NCBI GenBank assembly: GCA_009783695.1
Contig: WRCY01000011.1
Span: 1-49,827, forward strand
DNA from: Oscillospiraceae bacterium
GTDB taxonomy: Bacteria > Bacillota > Clostridia > Oscillospirales > Ruminococcaceae
Direction of reading: 5' to 3'
Length of the DNA stretch: 49,827 nt
Positions 8,191 to 14,933 of the stretch are shown here, piece after piece. Under the pieces are notes generated by a model. It saw nothing but the letters and a program-made list of their open reading frames with translations. It did not search any database and was not told the DNA's origin. Position 1 is the stretch's first letter; the number at the start of each line of letters is the position of its first letter. A program made the translations under genes and the position numbers.

Positions 8191-8374
8191 AAACTTTTAA
8201 ACGGCAGTGCGTATCTTTCAGATACTGCGTGCGCTCAAAGCACAGAGAATTATGAAAGCATAAAACAGTCAAACTTTTAAACGGCAGTGCATGTCTTTCA
8301 GATACTGCGTGCGCTCAAAGCACGGAGAATTATGAAAGCATAAAACAGTTAAACTTTTAAACAGCAGTTATAAA
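8191..8374. repeat. 80-bp tandem repeats between sigma factor and partner gene
   Basis: Two 80-bp units (8191-8270 and 8271-8350) and the start of a third, beginning AAACTTTTAAACGGCAGTGC. Each contains the nested palindromes CTTTCA ... TGAAAG and GTGC-GCTCAAA-GCAC, so the RNA would fold into a stem-loop. The two units differ at only a few bases. They lie in the intercistronic gap of the sigma/partner operon, where they could adjust downstream expression. Confidence 0.8.
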
Positions 8375-8917
8375 TTATATGTTAAATTTCTTCTTCTGGC
8401 GTTCAATCGTTCTGTAGAGTTTGTTCTTGACCGACGAGAGGTTTATCTCAAGCTCGGCTGCGATTTCGTCCAGCTTCATGTCCAGCGCGAAATGCATATA
8501 GAAAATTTTACCGATTTCGGGGTCGCTGCCTGTGATGTCGTCGAAAATCTGCCTTGCCAGCAGCTCGTTGCACAAAACGTCCTCAAGATTCTTGTCGCTG
8601 CGGGACATTTCGGCTTCTATTTCAACCATCTGCTCCTCGGTATAGTCCGAGAAAGACGAGGTTTTGCTTTTCTTTTTCAAAATCCCGAAGTAGTTCTTGC
8701 ACTCAAACTTTGCTATATTTATAAGGAAAGCCTCTGCGCTTTCAATATCGTTAAAACCTTTTTTCTTTATGCGCGAGAAGAACCGCGCGTATATATTCTG
8801 AAGAATGTCCTCGCTGTCGAGGATATTTCCGCATTTGCTGATTACATACCGGGTCACTGCAGGCAGGGTGTCCGCATATACCGTGTTGAAATATTCGTTT
8901 AAGTCGCGATTGTCCAA
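8375..8917 (-). CDS. ECF-type RNA polymerase sigma factor
   Basis: A 180-residue sigma-70 family factor of ECF size. The region 2 part is visible as DSEDILQNIYARFFSRI and AFLINIAKFECKNYFG, and region 4 as the C-terminal helix-turn-helix LDEIAAELEINLSSVKNKLYRTIERQKKKF. It would direct RNA polymerase to a small regulon in response to a signal, probably sensed by the membrane protein encoded next. The start codon is TTG with GGGGTG upstream. A TTGACA-N17-TACAAT promoter lies upstream at 9041-9069. The long acidic linker between the domains (YTEEQMVEIEAEMSRSDKN) is unremarkable for the family. Confidence 0.85.
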   Translation of the reverse strand: MDNRDLNEYFNTVYADTLPAVTRYVISKCGNILDSEDILQNIYARFFSRIKKKGFNDIESAEAFLINIAKFECKNYFGILKKKSKTSSFSDYTEEQMVEIEAEMSRSDKNLEDVLCNELLARQIFDDITGSDPEIGKIFYMHFALDMKLDEIAAELEINLSSVKNKLYRTIERQKKKFNI

Positions 8918-9040
8918 GCGGCGTTCACCCCATTCTCTTGTGCTCCGCCCGTTCTATTTAAGTAGTACGGGATTTTAATGAAAAAGTTTCAATATTTGCT
9001 AAAAAATTTTACAGAAAATCAAGATTTTGCGTTTATTCTA

Positions 9041-9069
9041 ATTGTACCCTAAAAATAAAGCCATGTCAA
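9041..9069 (-). promoter_or_regulatory. Promoter of the ECF sigma operon
   Basis: On the minus strand, TTGACA, a 17-base spacer, then TACAAT. A vegetative-type promoter about 125 bases before the sigma gene. Confidence 0.7.
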
Positions 9070-9136
9070 GTTGTTTAAACCGCATAAAACCAATCAATAA
9101 TTATTATACACATTTTTCTGAAAGGGAATACACATC

Positions 9137-9736
9137 ATGACATTTATAAGAAAGCGCGACATTCTAACCATATCAATGCTCATCGGCACATGTCTTACAT
9201 TACTTACAGCCTCGTTTTCGGCTTTCGCCGAAAGAAGTGGACAGGCACAGAGCGAGGTTCTGCGCCTGCACATCCTGCCTCATTCCGACAGCGAGCAAGA
9301 CCAGGCACTCAAGGAACAGCTCCGCGGCTTCATAATCGCGGATACGGAAAACCGTTTTGCCGGAGCGGAAACGCTCAGCGAAGCCATGCGGCTTGCGGAG
9401 ATTCACCTGCCCGAAATCCAAAAAAACGCCGAAGCGTTTATAAGGGAGCAGGGTTATGATTATGCCGTGAATGCCGAACTCGTAAACATGTATTTCACCA
9501 CCCGCGTCTACGAGAACATCACGATGCCGGCGGGTAATTACGCCGCGCTGCGTATTACAATCGGCGCAGGCGAGGGCAGCAACTGGTGGTGCGTGGTCTT
9601 CCCGCCTCTTTGCCTGCCTGCGGCGGCGGGGTCTGAGGTTTATTTCTCGCCCGAGGTGAGCGGGGTTATTGAAACAGGCGGGAGAGTTGAGGTGCGTTTT
9701 AAAGTTTATGAGTGGTGGACAAAAATTTTCGGATAA
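9137..9736 (+). CDS. spoIIR: Stage II sporulation protein R
   Basis: A 199-residue secreted signalling protein. The N-terminal membrane or signal segment (about residues 9-31) is followed by the SpoIIR domain with its hallmark motifs: VLRLHILPHSDSEQDQALK near residue 42 and NWWCVVFPPLCLP near residue 150, plus MPAGNYAALRITIG. In Bacillus and Clostridia SpoIIR is made in the forespore and triggers SpoIIGA to process pro-sigma-E in the mother cell. Its presence is the main evidence here that the organism forms endospores. The ATG follows GAAAGGGAATACACATC. The gene stands alone between the sigma operon and a cysteine-rich gene. Confidence 0.93.
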   Translation: MTFIRKRDILTISMLIGTCLTLLTASFSAFAERSGQAQSEVLRLHILPHSDSEQDQALKEQLRGFIIADTENRFAGAETLSEAMRLAEIHLPEIQKNAEAFIREQGYDYAVNAELVNMYFTTRVYENITMPAGNYAALRITIGAGEGSNWWCVVFPPLCLPAAAGSEVYFSPEVSGVIETGGRVEVRFKVYEWWTKIFG

Positions 9737-9741
9737 AAACA

Positions 9742-9770
9742 TTGACATATTTAGACATTTATGGTATTAT
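9742..9770 (+). promoter_or_regulatory. Promoter of the 16-cysteine protein gene
   Basis: TTGACA, 17-base spacer, TATTAT. It lies just after the spoIIR stop codon and about 70 bases before the ATG of the cysteine-rich gene, giving that gene its own promoter. Confidence 0.75.
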
Positions 9771-9839
9771 ATAGATACATTAAGACACATTTCTTGTTTC
9801 TTGATGAATTCTGATTAACATCAAACGGAGGTAGACATC

Positions 9840-10241
9840 ATGGCAGTTGAAACATTGACCAAAATGACAGTTAAGTGTCCCAGAGCTTGGACTCCGGAAT
9901 GTAACAGCAGCAAGTGCTCCATTTGGGGAACGGAGCGCTGCGTTGAGGGTATTCCCGTCCCCGGCAAATGCAAAAAAGGGTATACCCCCGAGTGTAATAA
10001 AGGCAAGTGCGCGCTGTTCGGAACCCCGAAATGTGTAGACGGCGTTGTGCAGTACAAATGCGCAAGGTCCTGGACGCCGGAATGTGGCGCCGGCAAATGC
10101 TCCATCTGGGGAACGGAGCGCTGCGTTGAGGGAGCTCCCGTTCCCGGTAAATGCAAAAAGGGATACACCCCCGAATGTAATAAAGGTTTGTGCGCGATAT
10201 TCGGAACACCTAAATGTGTAGACGGTGTAGTCAGAGCTTAA
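9840..10241 (+). CDS. Four-repeat, 16-cysteine small protein
   Basis: A 133-residue protein made of four repeats of about 27 residues, each with the strict pattern C-x7-C-x4-C-x7-C, joined by 8-9-residue linkers such as VEGIPVPGK. Repeats alternate in type: 1 and 3 contain WTPEC and SIWGTERC, 2 and 4 contain YTPECNKG and (L/I)FGTPKC, so a two-repeat unit was duplicated. There is no signal peptide. Sixteen ordered cysteines suggest metal binding or a disulfide-linked structural protein such as a spore or surface component; neither is shown. I do not recognise a named family. It has its own promoter and a strong terminator. The ATG follows AACGGAGGTAGACATC. Confidence 0.75.
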   Translation: MAVETLTKMTVKCPRAWTPECNSSKCSIWGTERCVEGIPVPGKCKKGYTPECNKGKCALFGTPKCVDGVVQYKCARSWTPECGAGKCSIWGTERCVEGAPVPGKCKKGYTPECNKGLCAIFGTPKCVDGVVRA

Positions 10242-10260
10242 TTCGCTCATACATAGCAAA

Positions 10261-10282
10261 AAGAACGCCTAAAGGCGTTCTT
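10261..10282. terminator. Hairpin terminator
   Basis: AAGAACGCC-TAAA-GGCGTTCTT followed by a T run and preceded by an A run. It can serve both the cysteine-rich gene and the convergent DUF6809-like gene. Confidence 0.88.
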
Positions 10283-10316
10283 TTTATTAGGAAACGATAA
10301 CATTCTTTTGCCACTC

Positions 10317-10601
10317 CTACACGCTTACTCCCAATAACATTAAAAGCCCGAAAGCATCACGAAAGCCTTGAATGTAAATCTCATCGACTTCTATTGAAGA
10401 TATTTCAACCTCCCGTTCATAATACCGCCTAACAGTAAGGCGTTCATCTTTTTTCAATCTTTTTAATATTTTTTCTACTTTTTCCATATTATCAAGTTGA
10501 TTTTTACGAATTTCATTATAAAACGGGTTCTTTTTAGCTCGCTTATATGCCATTTCCTGTCTTTCTAAGATGAGTGTTCCCAATGCTTCACTTAAAACCA
10601 T
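10317..10601 (-). CDS. DUF6809-like small protein
   Basis: A 94-residue, highly charged helical protein. The middle (NPFYNEIRKNQLDNMEKVEKI) and the end (EVDEIYIQGFRDAFGLLML) follow the pattern I associate with DUF6809, a group of ~90-residue Clostridia proteins that end in an E-x-F-I-x-GF-x-LG motif. Their function is unknown. The ATG is preceded by AAGGAGGGCAAC, a strong ribosome binding site. It lies next to the putative toxin-antitoxin locus, but nothing shows a link. Confidence 0.6.
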   Translation of the reverse strand: MVLSEALGTLILERQEMAYKRAKKNPFYNEIRKNQLDNMEKVEKILKRLKKDERLTVRRYYEREVEISSIEVDEIYIQGFRDAFGLLMLLGVSV

Positions 10602-10750
10602 GTTGCCCTCCTTAATTTTTAACTATAATATATAAATTATACTATTATCCAAAGTAAATTGAAACACGCTATTAATTTCTTTTCTATTTAATAGTAAATT
10701 ATAAATTACTTTTTGAGTAAATTAAAAACTCCTTATGACGTTCTTATAAT

Positions 10751-10779
10751 TTGACAATTTTATACATTTATGTTAGAAT
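10751..10779 (+). promoter_or_regulatory. Promoter of toxin mRNA
   Basis: TTGACA, 17-base spacer, TAGAAT. It would start a transcript near 10786 that runs to the shared terminator at 10928-10964. Its downstream bases resemble those after the opposing antisense promoter. Confidence 0.75.
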
Positions 10780-10865
10780 ATAAATGGCAAAGGTTGTACC
10801 ACGCACAGCTGCGGAAAATAGGCGGCTTAGCTGAACCCCATCTCAAAGGAAAGGGGTGATGCGCT

Positions 10866-10949
10866 ATGGAAATGGTGATGACGTTACTTGCACTATACTT
10901 AATGTTTCGGATAATCCATGATATAGAAAAAAGACCGCCCACTCGCTAA
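10866..10949 (+). CDS. Fst/par-like type I toxin peptide
   Basis: A 27-residue peptide. A hydrophobic helix (VMTLLALYLMFRII) is followed by a short charged tail ending in PPTR. This is the size and layout of Fst/Ldr-type membrane toxins of Firmicutes. The ATG has AGGGGTG upstream, and ACCCC at about 10834-10839 can pair with that GGGGT, which would hide the ribosome binding site. The stop codon lies inside the stem-loop terminator. An antisense RNA promoter fires from the other side and shares the terminator. The peptide sequence is not one I can match to a named member; the call rests on the whole locus design. Confidence 0.65.
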   Translation: MEMVMTLLALYLMFRIIHDIEKRPPTR

Positions 10950-11008
10950 AGTAACGGTCTTTTTCGACTATACTTTCAGCTAACCGCTTATCCGGTACAG
11001 CCTTTGTC
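10927..11008 (-). ncRNA. Antisense antitoxin RNA (RNA II-like)
   Basis: Predicted transcript of about 80 nt from the minus-strand promoter TTGACA-N17-TAAAAT (11015-11043) to the bidirectional terminator 10928-10964. It overlaps the 3' end of the toxin mRNA. Its 5' half also repeats two blocks of the toxin leader in direct orientation: CAAAGG(C/T)TGTACC (10994-11006 against 10788-10800) and GCGG(C)TTAGCTGAA (10975-10987 against 10822-10835). This is the DRa/DRb arrangement of the Enterococcus par locus, in which the antitoxin RNA pairs with the toxin mRNA at separate sites. Confidence 0.65.
10928..10964. terminator. Shared bidirectional terminator of the toxin-antitoxin locus
   Basis: A 10-bp stem AAAAAGACCG / CGGTCTTTTT with A and T runs on either side, active in both directions. 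It contains the toxin stop codon in its loop. Confidence 0.85.
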
Positions 11009-11014
11009 GCTTTT

Positions 11015-11043
11015 ATTTTAACATAATTTTTTATTATTGTCAA
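11015..11043 (-). promoter_or_regulatory. Promoter of antisense RNA
   Basis: On the minus strand, TTGACA, 17-base spacer, TAAAAT. It lies between the PFOR terminator and the toxin locus and points at the toxin gene. Confidence 0.75.
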
Positions 11044-11054
11044 GCAACAAATTA

Positions 11055-11080
11055 AAAAGGACGCCTTTCGGCGTCCTTTT
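11055..11080 (-). terminator. PFOR terminator
   Basis: AAAAGGACGCC-TTTC-GGCGTCCTTTT, directly after the PFOR stop codon. It is nearly symmetrical and could work in both directions. Confidence 0.88.
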
Positions 11081-11089
11081 CGACTTAAC

Positions 11090-14000
11090 TTAAACCTTAT
11101 AAAATTCAACCAGCCCGACCAGATTATCATACTTCTTCTTAGAATCCGCCGCCGCCTTATCGAACAGCTTATTAGCTCTTTCGGGGTTTGAACGCATGAG
11201 CGAGTTGTAGCGGACTTCGTTCATGAGGAAGTCCTTGTAGCTTGAGGTCGGCGCCTTGCTGTCAAGAGTGTAAGGCGATTTGCCCTCTGCGATAAGACCG
11301 GGATTGTATCTGAACAGGTGCCAGTAACCGGACTCGACCGCTTTCTTCTCGATTTCAATCATGTTTGCAAGACCGCCCTTGATTCCGTGGCTGATGCAGG
11401 GCGCGTAGCAGATAATAATCGACGGGCCTTTGTGAGCTTCCGCTTCCACGAACGCCTTGATGCACTGGTTCATGTCCGCGCCCATCGAAACCTGCGCGAC
11501 ATAGACATAGTCGTACTGCATTGCAATCGCTGCGAGGTCCTTCTTCTTGGTTTCCATGCCGCTCGCCGCAAACTTCGCAATCGCTCCGACAGGCGTCGCT
11601 TTTGAAGCCTGACCGCCGGTGTTGGAATACAGCTCAGTGTCGAATACAAGCAGGTTTACGTCTTCGCCGGCAGCAAGCACGTGGTCAAGACCGCCGTAGC
11701 CGATATCGTAAGCCCAGCCGTCGCCGCCGAACGCCCAAACGGACTTCTTGGCGAGGTAGTTCTTGTCGGCGAGGATTTCATCTTTCTCAGGCATACCGCA
11801 GCTGCACTTTTCAAGAGCAGCAACTAACGACTTTGTAGCTTTTGAGTTTGCTGTGCCGTCGTCGAAAGTATCGAGCCATTGCTGTAATTCTGCTTTGCAG
11901 GGGCAGTTCTTTTCGATTAGCGCAGTTGCTTTTCTTGCAAGTCTGCCGCGAATCGCCTGCTGACCGAGGAACATACCGTAGCTGAACTCGGCGGTGTCTT
12001 CAAACAAGGAGTTCGCCCAAGAGGGGCCTTTGCCCTCTTTGTTGACGGTGTACGGCGTTGCGGGCGCCGAGCCGCCCCAGATGGAGGAACAGCCGGTCGC
12101 GTTGCCGATATACATTCTGTCGCCGAAGAGCTGGGTTGCAAGCTTTGCGTACGGCGTTTCGCCGCAGCCGGAGCACGCGCCCGAGAACTCGAGGAGCGGC
12201 TGCTTAAACTGTGAGCCCTTGACGGTGGTTTCCTTGAATTTTTCAAGAGTTTCGGACTTTTCGGGGAGCTCGTACAGGTATGCGAATAGATTCTGCTGCT
12301 CAAGCTGGGTTTCGAGCGGCTTCATAATAAGCGCGTTCTTTGCTTTATCCTTTGCGCCGGCGGGACAGATGTTTACGCAGACGCCGCAGCCGTAGCAGTC
12401 GAGCACGGAGTTGCCCATCGTGTACTTGAAGCCGGGAAGTCCTGTCGCGTCCTTGCAGGTGAGCCCCGCGGGAGCCGCCGCAGCCTCGGCGTCGGTGAGA
12501 ATATACGGACGGAGTATAGCATGCGGGCAGACATACGCGCACTGGTTACACTGGATACAATTGTCACAAATCCATTCGGGAACTTCAACCGCAACGCCGC
12601 GCTTTTCGTAAGCGGCAGACCCCTGAGGGAACGTACCGTCTGCGTCTTTGGCGAACGTCGAAACAGGTAGACTTGCGCCGCGCTGGCCGTTGACGGGAAT
12701 GAGAATATTGTTGATGAAGTCTACGATTTCCTTGCGCTTGCCCGTGGGGTCTGCCTTGGGAAGCTCGAAGTCGTCACCGGCTGTCGCCCAGGAAGCGGGG
12801 ATTTCAACCTTTTGGAATTCCTTCGCACCGCGGTCAACCGCTGCGTAGTTCATTTCAACGACCTTGTCACCCTTAGAGCTGAACTGCCCGTGAATCTCTT
12901 TCTTCATATATTCAAGAGCTTCGTTAATGGGGATAATGTCAGCGATTGCAAAGAATGCGGCTTGCAGAACGGTGCTTACGCGGTTGCCGAGCCCTACTTC
13001 AGCTGCGATTTTAATGCCGTTGATTATATAAAGGTCGATGTTGTTATTGGCGATGTGCGACTTTACTTTATTCGGGAAGTGCTTGTCCAGCTCATCCGCG
13101 CTCCACTGGCAGTTAAGCAAAAACTTACCGCCCGGGAGAATGTCCTTAACCATGTCGTACTTATTCATATAGGACGGGTTGTGGCAGGCGACGAAGTTCG
13201 CTTTTGTGATAAAGTAGGTGGACTTAATGGGCGCCTTACCGAAGCGCAGGTGCGAAACGGTTATGCCGCCGGATTTTTTGGAGTCGTAGGAGAAGTACGC
13301 CTGCACGTTCATGTCGGTATGCTCGCCGATAATTGTCGTGCTGTTGGTGTTCGCGCCGACAGTGCCGTCCGCGCCGAGCCCCCAGAACTTGCAGCTCTGC
13401 GTGCCCTCGGGAATCGTGTTCGGGTTGTCTGTAAGCGGTAATGAAAGATTCGTAACGTCGTCTTCAATTCCCACGGTGAAGCGCATTTTCTCGGTATTTT
13501 TGAGAACAGCAATAACACAAGCGGGGTTGAAGTCTTTGGAGCCGAGCCCGTAGCGTCCCGAGAAGACGGGAACATCTGCGAACCTGCCTGTTTGGCGGAG
13601 TGCCGCCACGACGCTGAGGTAGAGCGGTTCACCGACTGAGCCGGGTTCTTTGGTTCTGTCGAGAACGGTGATTTTTTTACAGGTAGCCGGAATGGCGTCT
13701 ACAAACGCATCAACCGCAAAAGGCAGGTACAGCCTGACTTTAACCAGTCCGTATTTTCTGCCGCTCGCATTAACGAAGTCGATTGTTTCCTCAATTGTAT
13801 CGCAGGAGGAGCCCATAGCAACGATTACCTGCTCTGCGTCGGGCGCACCATAGTAATTGAAAAGCTTATAGTCTGTGCCGATTTTAGCGTTAACCTTATC
13901 CATAACGCCTTGCACTATTTCAGGCATTTTATCGTAATAAGAATTGCTTGCTTCTTTCGCCTGGAAGAAGATGTCGGGGTTTTGTGCTGTTCCGCGGAGC

Positions 14001-14644
14001 ACGGGCTTTTCGGGGCTGAGCGCACGGCTGCGGAAAGCGTTTACTGCGTCCCAGTCGGCGAGTTCAGATAAATCCTCGTCAGACCATTCTTCGATTTTCT
14101 GGATTTCGTGCGAGGTTCTGAAGCCGTCGAAGAAATGCACAAAAGGCACTCTGCCTTTAAGGCTTGAAAGATGCGCAACAGCGCCCAGGTCCATAACTTC
14201 CTGCGGGTTGGTGGACGCCAGCATAGCGTATCCGGTGGCGCGGCAGGCGTTAATATCGCTGTGGTCGCCGAAAATCGAGAGAGCGTGAGCGGCGACTGCG
14301 CGCGCCGAAACGTGAATCACGCTCGGGAGCAGCTCGCCCGCGACCTTGTACATTGTCGGAATCATAAGGAGAAGCCCCTGTGAAGCCGTGTAGGTTGTTG
14401 TAAGTGCGCCTGCCTGCAGCGAGCCGTGTACCACCGCCGCCGCGCCTGCTTCGGACTGCATTTCAACGACGCGGACCGTGTCGCCGAATAGATTCTTCTT
14501 CCCCTCGGCAGACCATTTGTCGGTAATTTCTGCCATGTCTGATGAAGGGGTAATCGGGTAAATCCCCGCTACTTCCGTGAATGCGTACGAAACGTGCGCC
14601 GCGGCGGTGTTCCCGTTCATCATCGTTACTTTTCTTTTTGCCAT
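11090..14644 (-). CDS. nifJ: Pyruvate:ferredoxin (flavodoxin) oxidoreductase
   Basis: A 1184-residue single-chain PFOR. It converts pyruvate and CoA to acetyl-CoA and CO2, passing electrons to ferredoxin, and is central to anaerobic energy metabolism. Domains in order: the N-terminal pyrimidine-type TPP domain (MNGNTAAAHVSYAFTEVAGIYPITPSS), a transketolase-C-like domain, the gamma domain, a two-cluster ferredoxin domain (CDNCIQCNQCAYVCPHA and CYGCGVCVNICPAGAKDK), and the C-terminal TPP-binding domain (SGACSGCGETPYAKLATQ, NATGCSSIWGGSAPATPYT). The length is normal for the family. The ATG follows AAGGAGGC. It is transcribed alone and ends at a strong terminator. Confidence 0.96.
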   Translation of the reverse strand: MAKRKVTMMNGNTAAAHVSYAFTEVAGIYPITPSSDMAEITDKWSAEGKKNLFGDTVRVVEMQSEAGAAAVVHGSLQAGALTTTYTASQGLLLMIPTMYKVAGELLPSVIHVSARAVAAHALSIFGDHSDINACRATGYAMLASTNPQEVMDLGAVAHLSSLKGRVPFVHFFDGFRTSHEIQKIEEWSDEDLSELADWDAVNAFRSRALSPEKPVLRGTAQNPDIFFQAKEASNSYYDKMPEIVQGVMDKVNAKIGTDYKLFNYYGAPDAEQVIVAMGSSCDTIEETIDFVNASGRKYGLVKVRLYLPFAVDAFVDAIPATCKKITVLDRTKEPGSVGEPLYLSVVAALRQTGRFADVPVFSGRYGLGSKDFNPACVIAVLKNTEKMRFTVGIEDDVTNLSLPLTDNPNTIPEGTQSCKFWGLGADGTVGANTNSTTIIGEHTDMNVQAYFSYDSKKSGGITVSHLRFGKAPIKSTYFITKANFVACHNPSYMNKYDMVKDILPGGKFLLNCQWSADELDKHFPNKVKSHIANNNIDLYIINGIKIAAEVGLGNRVSTVLQAAFFAIADIIPINEALEYMKKEIHGQFSSKGDKVVEMNYAAVDRGAKEFQKVEIPASWATAGDDFELPKADPTGKRKEIVDFINNILIPVNGQRGASLPVSTFAKDADGTFPQGSAAYEKRGVAVEVPEWICDNCIQCNQCAYVCPHAILRPYILTDAEAAAAPAGLTCKDATGLPGFKYTMGNSVLDCYGCGVCVNICPAGAKDKAKNALIMKPLETQLEQQNLFAYLYELPEKSETLEKFKETTVKGSQFKQPLLEFSGACSGCGETPYAKLATQLFGDRMYIGNATGCSSIWGGSAPATPYTVNKEGKGPSWANSLFEDTAEFSYGMFLGQQAIRGRLARKATALIEKNCPCKAELQQWLDTFDDGTANSKATKSLVAALEKCSCGMPEKDEILADKNYLAKKSVWAFGGDGWAYDIGYGGLDHVLAAGEDVNLLVFDTELYSNTGGQASKATPVGAIAKFAASGMETKKKDLAAIAMQYDYVYVAQVSMGADMNQCIKAFVEAEAHKGPSIIICYAPCISHGIKGGLANMIEIEKKAVESGYWHLFRYNPGLIAEGKSPYTLDSKAPTSSYKDFLMNEVRYNSLMRSNPERANKLFDKAAADSKKKYDNLVGLVEFYKV

Positions 14645-14883
14645 AGAATAAAGCCTCCTTGAGTTTTATATTTCCATATTTTTATATAGCCAATTAGCTT
14701 GAAAAACGCTTTGCGTTTTTCAAAAAGCAAGCTTTGCCTGCCCTGTGCCGACGGGGCGCTACCGACTATGCAATCGAGTCAAGCCGCATAGCGGCTGCGC
14801 GGCAAATGCCGCGTCTTGAAAAATGCTAAAGCATTTTTCAAGTTAACTGATTATAGACATAAAATTATTATAACAAATACTGG
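14645..14883. repeat. Intergenic train of short-loop hairpins
   Basis: The gap between PFOR and the DHH gene holds at least four perfect inverted repeats with loops of 2-4 bases: TTGAAAAACGC-TTT-GCGTTTTTCAA (14699-14723), AGCCGC-ATA-GCGGCT (14782-14796), GCGGCA-AA-TGCCGC (14799-14812) and CTTGAAAAATGC-TAAA-GCATTTTTCAAG (14815-14842). The sequence differs from the 159-bp repeat at 3.7 kb, but the design is the same. No gene is seen. Confidence 0.75.
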
Positions 14884-14912
14884 TTGAAAAGTCAACCAAA
14901 TTATGCTATAAT
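14884..14912 (+). promoter_or_regulatory. Promoter of the DHH gene with overlapping palindrome
   Basis: TTGAAA, 17-base spacer, TATAAT with a TGC extended -10. The palindrome GGTTGA-AAAG-TCAACC (14882-14897) overlaps the -35 box and could be an operator. The start codon is only about 20 bases after the -10 box, so the leader is very short. Confidence 0.7.
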
Positions 14913-14933
14913 TAAAAATAAAACGGTAAAACT

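Noticed and set aside
8191-8374. CRISPR-like repeats
   Set aside because: Adjacent 80-bp units with no unique spacers between them.
9780-10259. Minus-strand ORFs opposite the cysteine-rich gene
   Set aside because: Long only because the plus-strand gene is repetitive and stop-free on the other strand. They have no ribosome binding site or family match.
10760-10942. 60-residue minus-strand ORF across the toxin region
   Set aside because: Overlaps the antisense RNA and toxin coding bases, lacks a ribosome binding site, and has no hydrophobic or family pattern.
12812-13441. 210-residue plus-strand ORF within the PFOR gene
   Set aside because: Opposite a fully conserved PFOR; no independent support.
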